From Candidatus Aminicenantota bacterium (GTDB lineage: Bacteria; Acidobacteriota; Aminicenantia; Aminicenantales; UBA4085): a stretch of 11,004 bases of DNA. Location: positions 1 through 11,004 of the forward strand of contig PMCY01000335.1 in the NCBI GenBank assembly GCA_003154255.1, given 5' to 3'. Position numbers and translations under genes: made by a program. Below, piece after piece: positions 1 to 7,500 of this stretch (its first letter is position 1; every line of letters begins with the position of its first letter). The notes beneath the pieces were generated by a model, which was not told the DNA's origin, made no database searches, and saw only the letters and a program-made list of their open reading frames with translations.

Positions 1-430
1 AGAAGCAGGGCATCGTCCCCCGGGCGTAGAACGCCGGCGCTTTCCCGGACAGAACGGCCGCCAGGCCCATTTTTTCCAAGCCTTTGACCAGGGCCTGGGA
101 GATGAGCTTATAAGAGCCGCCCAGGGTGGGCGTGAACGTCCCGATGTCGTTGGAGACGACCGCGTAGGTGATTTCCTTGTGGTGCAGGACGAGCTTGCCG
201 CCGGTCTGGCGGCGGACGATGTCGATGCCGTTGGCCCGGCAGAACTCCGGATCAACGACTCGGACGGCCTTCTGCCCGTAGCCGAGAGAGGCCGTGGGCC
301 GTTCCCATTGATAGAAACGAAGCGTCGTCGACGGATCCTGGCCCAGCGACCGGAAAAGAAATTCGTCGACCGCCATGTTCAGCGAGCCGGGAAGCGGACG
401 GCCGTGGGTGAGATAGCGCCAGTTGTTCAT
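1..430 (-). CDS. LipM/LplA-type lipoate or octanoate protein transferase (N-terminal part, runs off the window)
   Basis: Partial gene; 143 codons are visible and the rest lies left of base 1. The protein belongs to the BPL/LplA/LipB fold family that attaches lipoyl or octanoyl groups to E2 and GcvH lipoyl domains in the cytoplasm. Visible motifs: N-terminal NMAVDEFLF (residues 18-26), FYQWERPTASLGYGQ (39-53), the substrate-pocket motif RRQTGG (73-78) and VLHHKEITY (81-89). Cys142-Phe143 sits at the very edge and lines up by eye with the catalytic Cys-Phe of LipM-type octanoyltransferases; E. coli-type LplA ligases lack such a cysteine. LipM-like transfer is therefore favoured, but the rest of the protein is needed to decide. 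No Shine-Dalgarno is seen before the ATG, and the start lies only 25 bases after the tRNA-Gly gene, which probably shares its transcript. The start is chosen because the following residues fit the family N-terminus. Confidence 0.85.
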   Translation of the reverse strand, partial: MNNWRYLTHGRPLPGSLNMAVDEFLFRSLGQDPSTTLRFYQWERPTASLGYGQKAVRVVDPEFCRANGIDIVRRQTGGKLVLHHKEITYAVVSNDIGTFTPTLGGSYKLISQALVKGLEKMGLAAVLSGKAPAFYARGTMPCF

Positions 431-455
431 GGGGGTTGTCGATTCGGAAGGAGAG

Positions 456-527
456 AGCGGGCAATGGGACTCGAACCCACAACACCCGGCTTGGGAAGCC
501 GGTACTCTACCATTGAGCTATGCCCGC
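456..527 (-). tRNA. tRNA-Gly (anticodon CCC)
   Basis: The 72-base minus-strand sequence folds as a full cloverleaf. It has a perfect 7-bp acceptor stem (GCGGGCA with TGCCCGC), D arm GCTC/GAGT, a 5-bp anticodon stem CCGGC/GCCGG with loop TTCCCAA, a 5-base variable loop, T stem GTGGG/CCCAT and T loop TTCGAGT, and discriminator T. The anticodon CCC lies at 493-495 and reads GGG glycine codons. The 3' CCA is not encoded (the next bases are CTC), so it must be added by nucleotidyltransferase. Confidence 0.97.
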
Positions 528-533
528 TCACTC

Positions 534-547
534 TTCCCGACCGGGAA
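534..547. repeat. Short inverted repeat in the tRNA-Gly leader
   Basis: Arms TTCCCG and CGGGAA are separated by two bases. It lies between the tRNA promoter and the mature tRNA 5' end, so it would be in the precursor leader (roughly 561 to 528 on the minus strand). It may be a small hairpin or a chance palindrome; no function can be assigned. Confidence 0.35.
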
Positions 548-568
548 TTCAGGCTTGAATAACGCGTA

Positions 569-598
569 TATATAGCCGCATCCGCCGGAACTTGTCAA
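569..598 (-). promoter_or_regulatory. Sigma-70-type promoter for tRNA-Gly and the downstream transferase gene
   Basis: On the minus strand there is a perfect -35 TTGACA (598-593), an 18-base spacer, and a -10 TATATA (574-569) inside a TATATATA run. Transcription would start near 562, giving a leader of about 34 bases before the tRNA. No other promoter is seen between the tRNA and the transferase gene, so one transcript probably covers both. Confidence 0.75.
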
Positions 599-629
599 AT
601 TGAATTACTCGGACCGGCCCTTTTCAGGC

Positions 630-674
630 AAAAAAAGCCCCGCGGCAACGGGCCGATACCCGGTTCCGCGGGGC
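630..674 (-). terminator. Intrinsic terminator of the secreted-protein operon
   Basis: Read on the minus strand, a perfect 9-bp GC stem (GCCCCGCGG 637-645 against CCGCGGGGC 666-674) is extended inward by GGG/CCC and AAC/GTT pairing. It is followed by seven T residues (complement of A630-636). It begins 15 bases past the M14 stop codon and ends before the tRNA promoter, which insulates the two units. Confidence 0.9.
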
Positions 675-689
675 GCGCTTACGCGGAAA

Positions 690-2474
690 CTATTTAAGTG
701 TGACCGTCTGGGCGGCGACTCCTCCCTTGATCGAATCATATTTGACCGTCACGTCGCCCGATCCCTTGACCAGGTACATGATCGTCCGGGCCGTCTTTCC
801 GGGCGTCCCGTTGCGCAGGATGATCCGTTTGAGGTCCTTCTGATCGATGAACGAGGTGACGTTGGGCTTGATCCGGTAGACCTCCCGGTTGTCGATCCAG
901 CTGGCCGAAATGACCGCGGCGTCCTTGCCTTCCAGGGTCAGGAGGTCAGGCCGGACGACGTTGTTCTGGGCGGCCCGCTCCAGGATCGTCGGGACGACCT
1001 TGGCGTTGACGATGTCGACGAAGACCCGGTAGATGTCGCCGCTCAGCTTCTGGACCTCGGCCGATTCCACCCGGATCTTGGGCATCTCGTCGGCTTGCAG
1101 GAGGGTGAAAGCCATGTTGCGATGGCACAGCTCCTCGTTCATGAACCGGGGCGGGACGCGGCTGGTGAAGCGCTTCCACGTGCCGCCGATCTCGACCTCG
1201 CCGAACTGGGGATGATTGAATTTTTTCCACTCGGTCAGCTCGGCCCCGAATTCGACCTTGTCGTTGAAGAAATACGTCCCCTTGCGGCCGTTGATGGGGC
1301 TCCCGGGATCCTTGGCCGCCTCCTGGAGATCGGGGCTCGTGAAGTACTGGTCGCCGTTCCACAGCTCGTTGGAGAAGGACATGATGCCCGCGCCGTCGTT
1401 GGTCCAGTCGATGAATCCTCCATGCACCGTATAGAGGCCGCTCCAGATGACGATGTAGCGGTAGAACGGCAGAATCATCTCGCCGGTCTTGCCCAGCTGG
1501 TCGTAAGCCCGCACGTCGCTCGTCGGATATTCCCCGGCCGATTCCGCTCCCGGCCCGCGCAGGATCATCCCTCCGTTGTTGTGGAAGGACTGGACGCCGG
1601 AGATGTTGGGATGGGACGTGATGAAATCGACCTCGGCCCGGGCCTCGGGCAGCTGGGTCGGATAGTCCAGGGCCCCGCTCTGGATATAGTTGGGCTGCCA
1701 GTCGAAAGGATAGTTGCGGTTGGGATCATACTGGCCGAAATCATCCTCGCCGACCCGGCCGTCCCCGTCGTTATCGATACCTTCCTGGCCGAGCATGATA
1801 TAGTCGCCCTTCTCACCGAAGGGGACCGGCTCCATGCTCCGCGGATCGACCGCGCTGGGCCGGTAGTTGCCCTTGCCCGGCACGTATTTGCGGATCTGTT
1901 CTATCATGCCGTTGCCGTTGAGGTCGGTCGGCTTGTCCTCGTCGAACTTGTAATCGTTGTCGTCGTCCATCGGGAAATGGCCGGAGCGGGCGTTACCGCT
2001 GGCCCCCTCGAAGAAATATTGCCGGCCGTCGGGGTTCATCGTCGGGATGATGTAGAAGGCCCGCTCATTGACCAACCGGGTGATGGCCTCCAACCGGCCA
2101 TAGTTTTCCATCAGGTACCAGACGGTATAGAGGCAGATCTCGCCGCCCTGGATCTCGTTGCCGTGGACGTTGGCCTCGATGAGCATGGCCGCCTTGCCCG
2201 CTTCCGATCCCGAGTCGGGATTGTTGATATGAACGGCAATGAGCTCGCGGCCCTCGACGCTCCGGCCGATGGTTTCGACCTTGACGAACTTGGGCCAGGC
2301 CTGTTCCATACGCCGCATATCGGCATAGATCTCGGCCGTGTCATGCCAGCGGTCGAAGTCGATTTTGACCTTGAATTGTGGATCAGAGGCGTATTTCTGG
2401 GTCAGCCCGGCCTTAGGCACGACGGCCAGGACCAGGGCCGCGACGATCAATGTGCGGAGGATGTGCGATTTCAT
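690..2474 (-). CDS. Secreted M14 zinc carboxypeptidase with calcium-loop inserts
   Basis: 594 residues, third gene of the operon. Residues 1-26 are a signal peptide (hydrophobic LIVAALVLAVV), so export is predicted. The M14 catalytic set is complete by eye: zinc ligands His104 and Glu107 in VHGNE, NPDGR (147-151), the substrate-binding NRN (252-254, equivalent to Asn144-Arg145 of carboxypeptidase A), third zinc ligand His298 in SFHNNGG, and a candidate catalytic Glu370 in SFSNELW. Between NPDG and NRN lies an acidic insert with EF-hand-like loops: DDDND at 170-174, DLNGNG at 184-189, and a canonical 12-residue loop at 234-245 with Asp234, 236, 238, Gly239 and Asp245. HPQFGEVEIGG (421-431) precedes a C-terminal beta-type domain (about 470-594) that also ends the neighbouring paralogue. 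The role would be removal of C-terminal residues from peptides outside the cytoplasm; specificity cannot be read. The start at 2474 is chosen over an in-frame ATG at 2579 because it has AAGGAGG six bases upstream and opens directly into the signal peptide. Confidence 0.9.
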   Translation of the reverse strand: MKSHILRTLIVAALVLAVVPKAGLTQKYASDPQFKVKIDFDRWHDTAEIYADMRRMEQAWPKFVKVETIGRSVEGRELIAVHINNPDSGSEAGKAAMLIEANVHGNEIQGGEICLYTVWYLMENYGRLEAITRLVNERAFYIIPTMNPDGRQYFFEGASGNARSGHFPMDDDNDYKFDEDKPTDLNGNGMIEQIRKYVPGKGNYRPSAVDPRSMEPVPFGEKGDYIMLGQEGIDNDGDGRVGEDDFGQYDPNRNYPFDWQPNYIQSGALDYPTQLPEARAEVDFITSHPNISGVQSFHNNGGMILRGPGAESAGEYPTSDVRAYDQLGKTGEMILPFYRYIVIWSGLYTVHGGFIDWTNDGAGIMSFSNELWNGDQYFTSPDLQEAAKDPGSPINGRKGTYFFNDKVEFGAELTEWKKFNHPQFGEVEIGGTWKRFTSRVPPRFMNEELCHRNMAFTLLQADEMPKIRVESAEVQKLSGDIYRVFVDIVNAKVVPTILERAAQNNVVRPDLLTLEGKDAAVISASWIDNREVYRIKPNVTSFIDQKDLKRIILRNGTPGKTARTIMYLVKGSGDVTVKYDSIKGGVAAQTVTLK

Positions 2475-2480
2475 GATGCG

Positions 2481-2487
2481 CCTCCTT
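2481..2487 (-). promoter_or_regulatory. Ribosome binding site overlapping the upstream stop codon
   Basis: AAGGAGG lies six bases before the ATG at 2474 and shares bases with the TAA stop (2488-2486) of the preceding gene. This fixes the start and suggests translational coupling. Confidence 0.8.
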
Positions 2488-4537
2488 ACTTCAGGACCAC
2501 GGACCGGCGGGCCGCGCCGGCCTTCTGCGAAAGGACCTTGAGTTCGATCGTGTCGCCGGCCTTGGCCTTGATGAGCCACTCAAATTTCATCCGGCCGCCC
2601 GATCCGTTCAGGGCCTGGATGCTGTTGGATTTGGGATTTCCGGAGAGGATGGAATCGGGCGGGACTTGAAGCTGGACCAGGGCCGGCTTGACCGAGCGGG
2701 CCACGACCGCGTGGGCCAGGGCCGTCGGCAGGAAGCCGCTGTTCTCGACTTCGGCCCGGACGCGGAAAATCCCCCCGCCATAGCCGATGGCTTCGAGCTT
2801 GGCGATGCCGATACGCGGGAAAAGGGACGAAAGGTAAAGGGCGAATTCGGCGTGGGTTTTACCCAGCTCGGCGATCTTGGCCGCCGGCGGGTTGACCGTG
2901 ACATAAGGCTTGAAACCGCCGATCTCGACTTCGCCCAGGTCGGGATGCTGGTACTTCGTCCAGGGAACGAATCCATCAATCTTTTCCTTATCCATCCATT
3001 GCAGCAGGGCCTTGTCGACGACCTGAGATTCGGCCCCCCCGGCGCCGCCGGCCGCTCCCCCGCGCTGCCCGGTCAGGCCGCCCCGTTGGCCGCCCATGGC
3101 GGCCATATTGGCCGAGGCCATCTGGCCGCCGCCGGGAGGCCCGCCGGCTCCGGGACCCATGCCGCCCTGGCCGCGGGCCGCCTCGGGCAGGCCCCAGCCG
3201 GGCGTGGAAAATGAAGGAACGCCGTACTGGAAGTATCCATACTGGAAGAAGGCCCCCTCGGGCTTGACGACCGGCGGGGGAACCCGCAGGCCGGTCAGCT
3301 CGACGTACTTGGCGCTGATCGTCCGGAAGTATTCGACGTCGCCGGTGTTGATGGTCGTCGCCGGAGCCCGCGCGGGTTGCTGGGCCCGGGCGCTTGTCGG
3401 CTGCTGGGCGGCCGGGGGCTGGCCGCCCCGTCCCCCGCCTCCCCCTCCGCCCATCATGAATTGGCCGCCGCCGGCGGCCATGATCTCGCGAAGCATGTCT
3501 TCGCTGATCATCATGACGTCCCCGCCTCCTCGGCCGCCGCGGCCGCCGAACAGGCCGGCCAATCCCGCGGACATCATGCCCGTCTTAGAGGCGCCGGCGA
3601 TGGAGGCATTGGCCGCGTCGAGAAGCTCCACGGTCCGGGCCGCGCCGAGCGTCCCGGCCGCCGATGGGGCGGTGATCAGGTTGTCACTTTCGCCGAAGGT
3701 CAGGATGGCGGCGATATTGCGATGGGCGATCATGAATTCCAGGACCCCCCGCGTCTCCATCTCGCTGACCATCCGCGGCCCCGCTTCGGCCTTGAAATAG
3801 GGGTATTCATGCATGAAATTGCGGTTGATGTTGACGCCGCCGGGGCCGTCTTCACCGATGAATCCGTCCTTGTCCTTGTCCAAGCCTTCCCAATAGAGGG
3901 CGTATTCGCCCTTCTCGCCTTTCTTGGGATCGGCTTTTTTCATCAGGCGGGGTTCGTCGGGATCGATCATGTAGGTCCCGGCGGGGTCCTTGACCCGCAT
4001 GACGGTGATGAAGCCGTCTTTATTCAGATCCTGCGGCCCGTCTTCGTCCACCCGGCCGTCGTTGTCGTCATCATAGGGACGGGCGTTGGTCCGGCGGGCC
4101 CATTTGAGCGGGGCCCACATACCCTCGGCGCCGTCGGGATTGACGCGGGGCAGGATGTAGATGACAGAATTGTCCAGCCGTTGCTTGATCGCCGGGTTCG
4201 AAGCATAGCCATTGGCCAGATAATCGGCGATGAATACGGCCAGCTCGCTGCCGATCAGGTGATCAGCCTCGAAGTTGGCGGCGATGAGCAGCGCCGGCCG
4301 CTCGGCCAGGGGGACCCCGGCCGGATTGGCGATCTGGAGCATCCACAAATCACGTCTTTCAAGGGTCTTGCCGATCGAATCGATCTTGATGATCTGGGGA
4401 TGGGCCAGGGCCAGACCCTGGACCATAGCCGTCAATTCGGAATAATTGTGATACTTGGTGAAATCCTGGGCCGCGGCCGCACCGCCGATGAGCAGGATTG
4501 TCAGGGCCAGGCCGAGCGCCCTTTGGGGGATCCTCAT
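2486..4537 (-). CDS. Secreted M14-fold protein with altered zinc and catalytic residues (predicted pseudopeptidase)
   Basis: 683 residues, second gene of the operon and a paralogue of the next gene. Signal peptide at 1-24 (LALTILLIGGAAAAQ). It keeps the M14 framework: NPDG (133-136), NRNF (238-241), HPDLGEVEIGG (531-541) and the same C-terminal domain ending in a VLK tail. Aligned to its neighbour, VHGNE becomes FEADH, so the HxxE zinc pair is Glu90 and His93 in swapped order. The third zinc His is Gly282 (TFGESDN), and the catalytic Glu of SFSNELW is Pro446 (SFSTPGW). Activity as a normal zinc carboxypeptidase is therefore doubtful; a binding, regulatory or structural role is inferred. The EF-hand-like acidic loops are retained (156-167, 170-175, 220-230). 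Two Gly/Arg/Pro/Gln-rich low-complexity stretches (about 331-395 and 452-503) are inserted. The reading frame is intact, so it is not a decayed gene. The ATG at 4537 is preferred to ATGs at 4555/4552 because AGGAGG sits six bases upstream. Confidence 0.88.
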   Translation of the reverse strand: MRIPQRALGLALTILLIGGAAAAQDFTKYHNYSELTAMVQGLALAHPQIIKIDSIGKTLERRDLWMLQIANPAGVPLAERPALLIAANFEADHLIGSELAVFIADYLANGYASNPAIKQRLDNSVIYILPRVNPDGAEGMWAPLKWARRTNARPYDDDNDGRVDEDGPQDLNKDGFITVMRVKDPAGTYMIDPDEPRLMKKADPKKGEKGEYALYWEGLDKDKDGFIGEDGPGGVNINRNFMHEYPYFKAEAGPRMVSEMETRGVLEFMIAHRNIAAILTFGESDNLITAPSAAGTLGAARTVELLDAANASIAGASKTGMMSAGLAGLFGGRGGRGGGDVMMISEDMLREIMAAGGGQFMMGGGGGGGRGGQPPAAQQPTSARAQQPARAPATTINTGDVEYFRTISAKYVELTGLRVPPPVVKPEGAFFQYGYFQYGVPSFSTPGWGLPEAARGQGGMGPGAGGPPGGGQMASANMAAMGGQRGGLTGQRGGAAGGAGGAESQVVDKALLQWMDKEKIDGFVPWTKYQHPDLGEVEIGGFKPYVTVNPPAAKIAELGKTHAEFALYLSSLFPRIGIAKLEAIGYGGGIFRVRAEVENSGFLPTALAHAVVARSVKPALVQLQVPPDSILSGNPKSNSIQALNGSGGRMKFEWLIKAKAGDTIELKVLSQKAGAARRSVVLK

Positions 4538-4543
4538 ACCGTG

Positions 4544-4549
4544 CCTCCT
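4544..4549 (-). promoter_or_regulatory. Ribosome binding site deciding the M14-fold protein start
   Basis: AGGAGG six bases before the ATG at 4537, just past the TGA stop (4554-4552) of the preceding gene. It excludes the earlier ATGs at 4555 and 4552, which overlap that stop. Confidence 0.75.
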
Positions 4550-4551
4550 CA

Positions 4552-7500
4552 TCATTTGAACAGCGGATCGGGAAGGAGCGTGACTTTCTTGGTCGCGACG
4601 TCTTTGCCGTCCACGTTGAGAGTGACTTTGTAGGCGCCGTTTTCAGCCTGCATGCCGCCGCCGCGGCCGCCCCGGCCGCCGCCCATCGGGCCTTGCGGAG
4701 CGGCGTTGGGATCGGCGCGCCGGCTGAGCGTCCAGACCGCTTTTTGCAGGCCTTTCTTGGAGGCGCCGGTGACTTCCTGGACCAGATTGCCTTCCAGGTC
4801 CTTGACCACCAGCTTGACCGCCTTGGCCTCGGCCTTCAGGAAATAGTACATCGCGGCGCCGACGGCCGGATTGTCCACCTTAGCAATTTCGCCGATCGTC
4901 TCGCCCCGGCGTTCCATACGGTTCCAGCGCGTGACATCCTTGATATCGAAGAGATAGGCGTCCTTCTGGAAGTTTTCGGGCTTGAACTCTTTGAACGGGA
5001 AGACGTCGGCGATATAGATGCCCCGGCCATATGTGCCGATGACCAGCTCGCGTTCGCGCTTCTGGATATCGATGTCGCGGATGATGACATTGGGGGCGGA
5101 GCTGGAGAAGTTGGTCCAGCTCTTGCCCTTGTCGAACGTGATATAGACGCCGTAATCCGTGGCCAGGTAAATCACGTTGGCGTTGTCGGGATCTTCCTTG
5201 ATGCGGTATACGGGATTGTTCATCCCGGCCGAAAGATCTTCCCATGTCTTGCCCAGGTCGCGAGTGACGAAGACATAGGTCTTGTCCTCGTTGTGGGTCC
5301 GATATCCATTGAAGGCCACATAACAGGTCTTCTCCTCGAAGGCCGAGGGGACCACGGACTTGACCCAGCGGTCGTATGGGATCAAGGCGCCCTTGATGTC
5401 CTTTTTGGGCTTGCCCGCCGCGTCATAGAACTGGGCGGTAATGTTGACCCAGTTCACGCCGCCGTCGGGCGACATCTGCAGGTTGCCATCGTCGGTGCCG
5501 GCCCAATAGAGGCCGGGCTTCTTGGGCGATTCGGCGAAGGCATAGACCGTGGCGTACTGGAGATTGGTCTTTTTGGACTGGGCGATCCGCTCCTTGTCGG
5601 CTTTGGACAGATCGGGGCTAATCTGCTGCCAGGTGCCCGGAGCGCCGCGGCTGAGCGACCGCCAGACGTATTGCGAACCGATATAGACGATGCCGGGGTT
5701 GTGCGGCGAGAGGACGATGGGCGCGTTCCATTGGTAACGCAGCGGAGCCGCGCCGGCGGCGGTCTCCTCGGGAGTCCAGCGCTTGGCCAGGCCGATCGTC
5801 TCGCCCGTCTTCATGTTGATCCGGCTGGAGGAGCCGAACTGGCTTTCAAAATATACGTATTCGGGGTTCCACCAGTCGCGGACGGCGTAAAAGCCGTCGC
5901 CCGTGGGCAGATAGAACCAATCGGCGGCAAAGACGCCGTACTGATTGCGGTTCTGGGAAGGGCCCAGCCAGGCGCCGTTGTCCTGGGTGCCGCCCATGAC
6001 ATTGTAGGGCACTTCGTTGTCCGCGGAGATGTCGTAGAACTGCTGGGCGCTGATGGAGTTCTTCTGGCTGAAATGCTTGCCGCCGTCCCAGGACTCGCAG
6101 ACACCGCCGTCGTTGCCGCTGAGAACGTGTTTCGAGTTCAGGGGATCGATAAAGGCGCCGCGGTGATCCACGTGCGTCTTCATGGCGCCGGCATCCCAGC
6201 CGGTGGCCTTGAACGTCTTGCCCGAGTCGACCGAAATGGTAGTATTCGTGTCGGTGCAGTAGAGTGTTTTATCGTCATTCGGATCGATATAGATCCGCCC
6301 GTAATAGCCGCCCTCGGTCTGGTTGACGAGCGCGCTGCCTCCCGAGAGGGCATACTCGGTCATCTTCTTCCAGGTCTCGCCCTGGTCATCGGAGCGATAG
6401 ACGATGCCGTCCCGCTTCACCGGCTGTTGTCCGGCCAGAGCCCTGGCGTAGAGCACCTCCAAAACATGCCGGTTGATGAGCTGAGCCCGGCCCTTGGCGT
6501 CGGTCGAATCGGGCTTGGGAGCCTCGCGTTTGAGGACTTTTTCGATTTCGTCGATCGAGGCCTGGATGTCCTTGTCCTTGGCATAAACCTTGCGGGCCGC
6601 CGCGTCGAACTTGGCCAAATCGACGCCGCTCTTGGTCAGAAAGTCCTTGTCGCCGACAGCCTCGTTGAGCTTCTTGATCAGGTCGGCTTCGTTCTCGGCC
6701 GCCAAGGGCGTGAACTTGGGCGCCTGCTTGGCCAGGTCGGGATTGATCTTGAACGTCTTGAATTTGGCGAAGGAGAAATCCTCGACCCACAGCCCGGCCG
6801 CGGCGCCGCCGCCAAAACCGCCCAGGCGGAAGTTGGCCCCGCCATCCCGCTCGGCCAGACCCAGATTGACGCCTTCGTCCAGCCTGGCGTAGACGATCTT
6901 GGAATTCTTCTCATAAACGGCCAGGCCGGTGCGGCCGAGATCGGCCTTGACCGGCAGGCCCTCGGTCAGCATCTTCCAGGTTGCGCCGCCGTCCACGGAC
7001 TTGTAGAGGTTGTTGCCGGGCTGACGGTCGATGTAGGTCCAGGCGCGCCGGTAGGTCTTATAGGCCGCGGCGATGATGACGTCGGAATTGCCCGGGTCGA
7101 GAACGAAATCGGCCACGCCCCGGTCCTTGACGCCGGCGGCCAGAAAGACGTTGGTCCAGGTCTTGCCGCCGTCCTTGCTCTTATACAGGCCGCGCTCGCA
7201 GTCCATCTCGTTGTCGTAAAGCTTGCCTTCGGCCGCGACATAAACGACGTCGGGATTTTTGGAATCGACGGCGACCTTGGGGATGAAGAAGCTTCTTTCC
7301 AGGCCGATCCTGGTCCAGGTCTTGCCGGTGTCCGTCGATTTCCAGACGCCGTTGCCGTGGGCCGCGGAGCGGGCATGCATCGGTTCGCCCGTGCCCAGAT
7401 AGAGGATGGCCGGGTTGGAGGGCGCGATGGCCAGATAGCCCATGCTCATGTTTCCGTATTTGTCGAACAGCGGCTCGAAATGGATGCCGCCGTCCTCGGT

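Noticed and set aside
179..562. Plus-strand open frame across the transferase gene and the tRNA
   Set aside because: It would be antisense to a complete tRNA and to a clear lipoate/octanoate transferase N-terminus.
2475..2579. Earlier start for the active M14 peptidase at 2579
   Set aside because: It would bury the signal peptide behind an Arg-rich stretch overlapping the previous gene; the start at 2474 has AAGGAGG at ideal spacing.
600..2669. Long plus-strand open frame antisense to the active M14 gene
   Set aside because: It runs through the terminator hairpin and has no recognisable domain; the minus strand carries the full M14 catalytic set.
3422..3560. Possible DNA tandem repeat of GCC/CCG units
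   Set aside because: The repetition is irregular and follows glycine, arginine and proline codons in frame; it is better described as low-complexity coding sequence.
3096..4633. Plus-strand open frames antisense to the pseudo-M14 gene, including proline-rich translations
   Set aside because: These are reverse readings of the glycine-rich coding segments; no start context or domain supports them.
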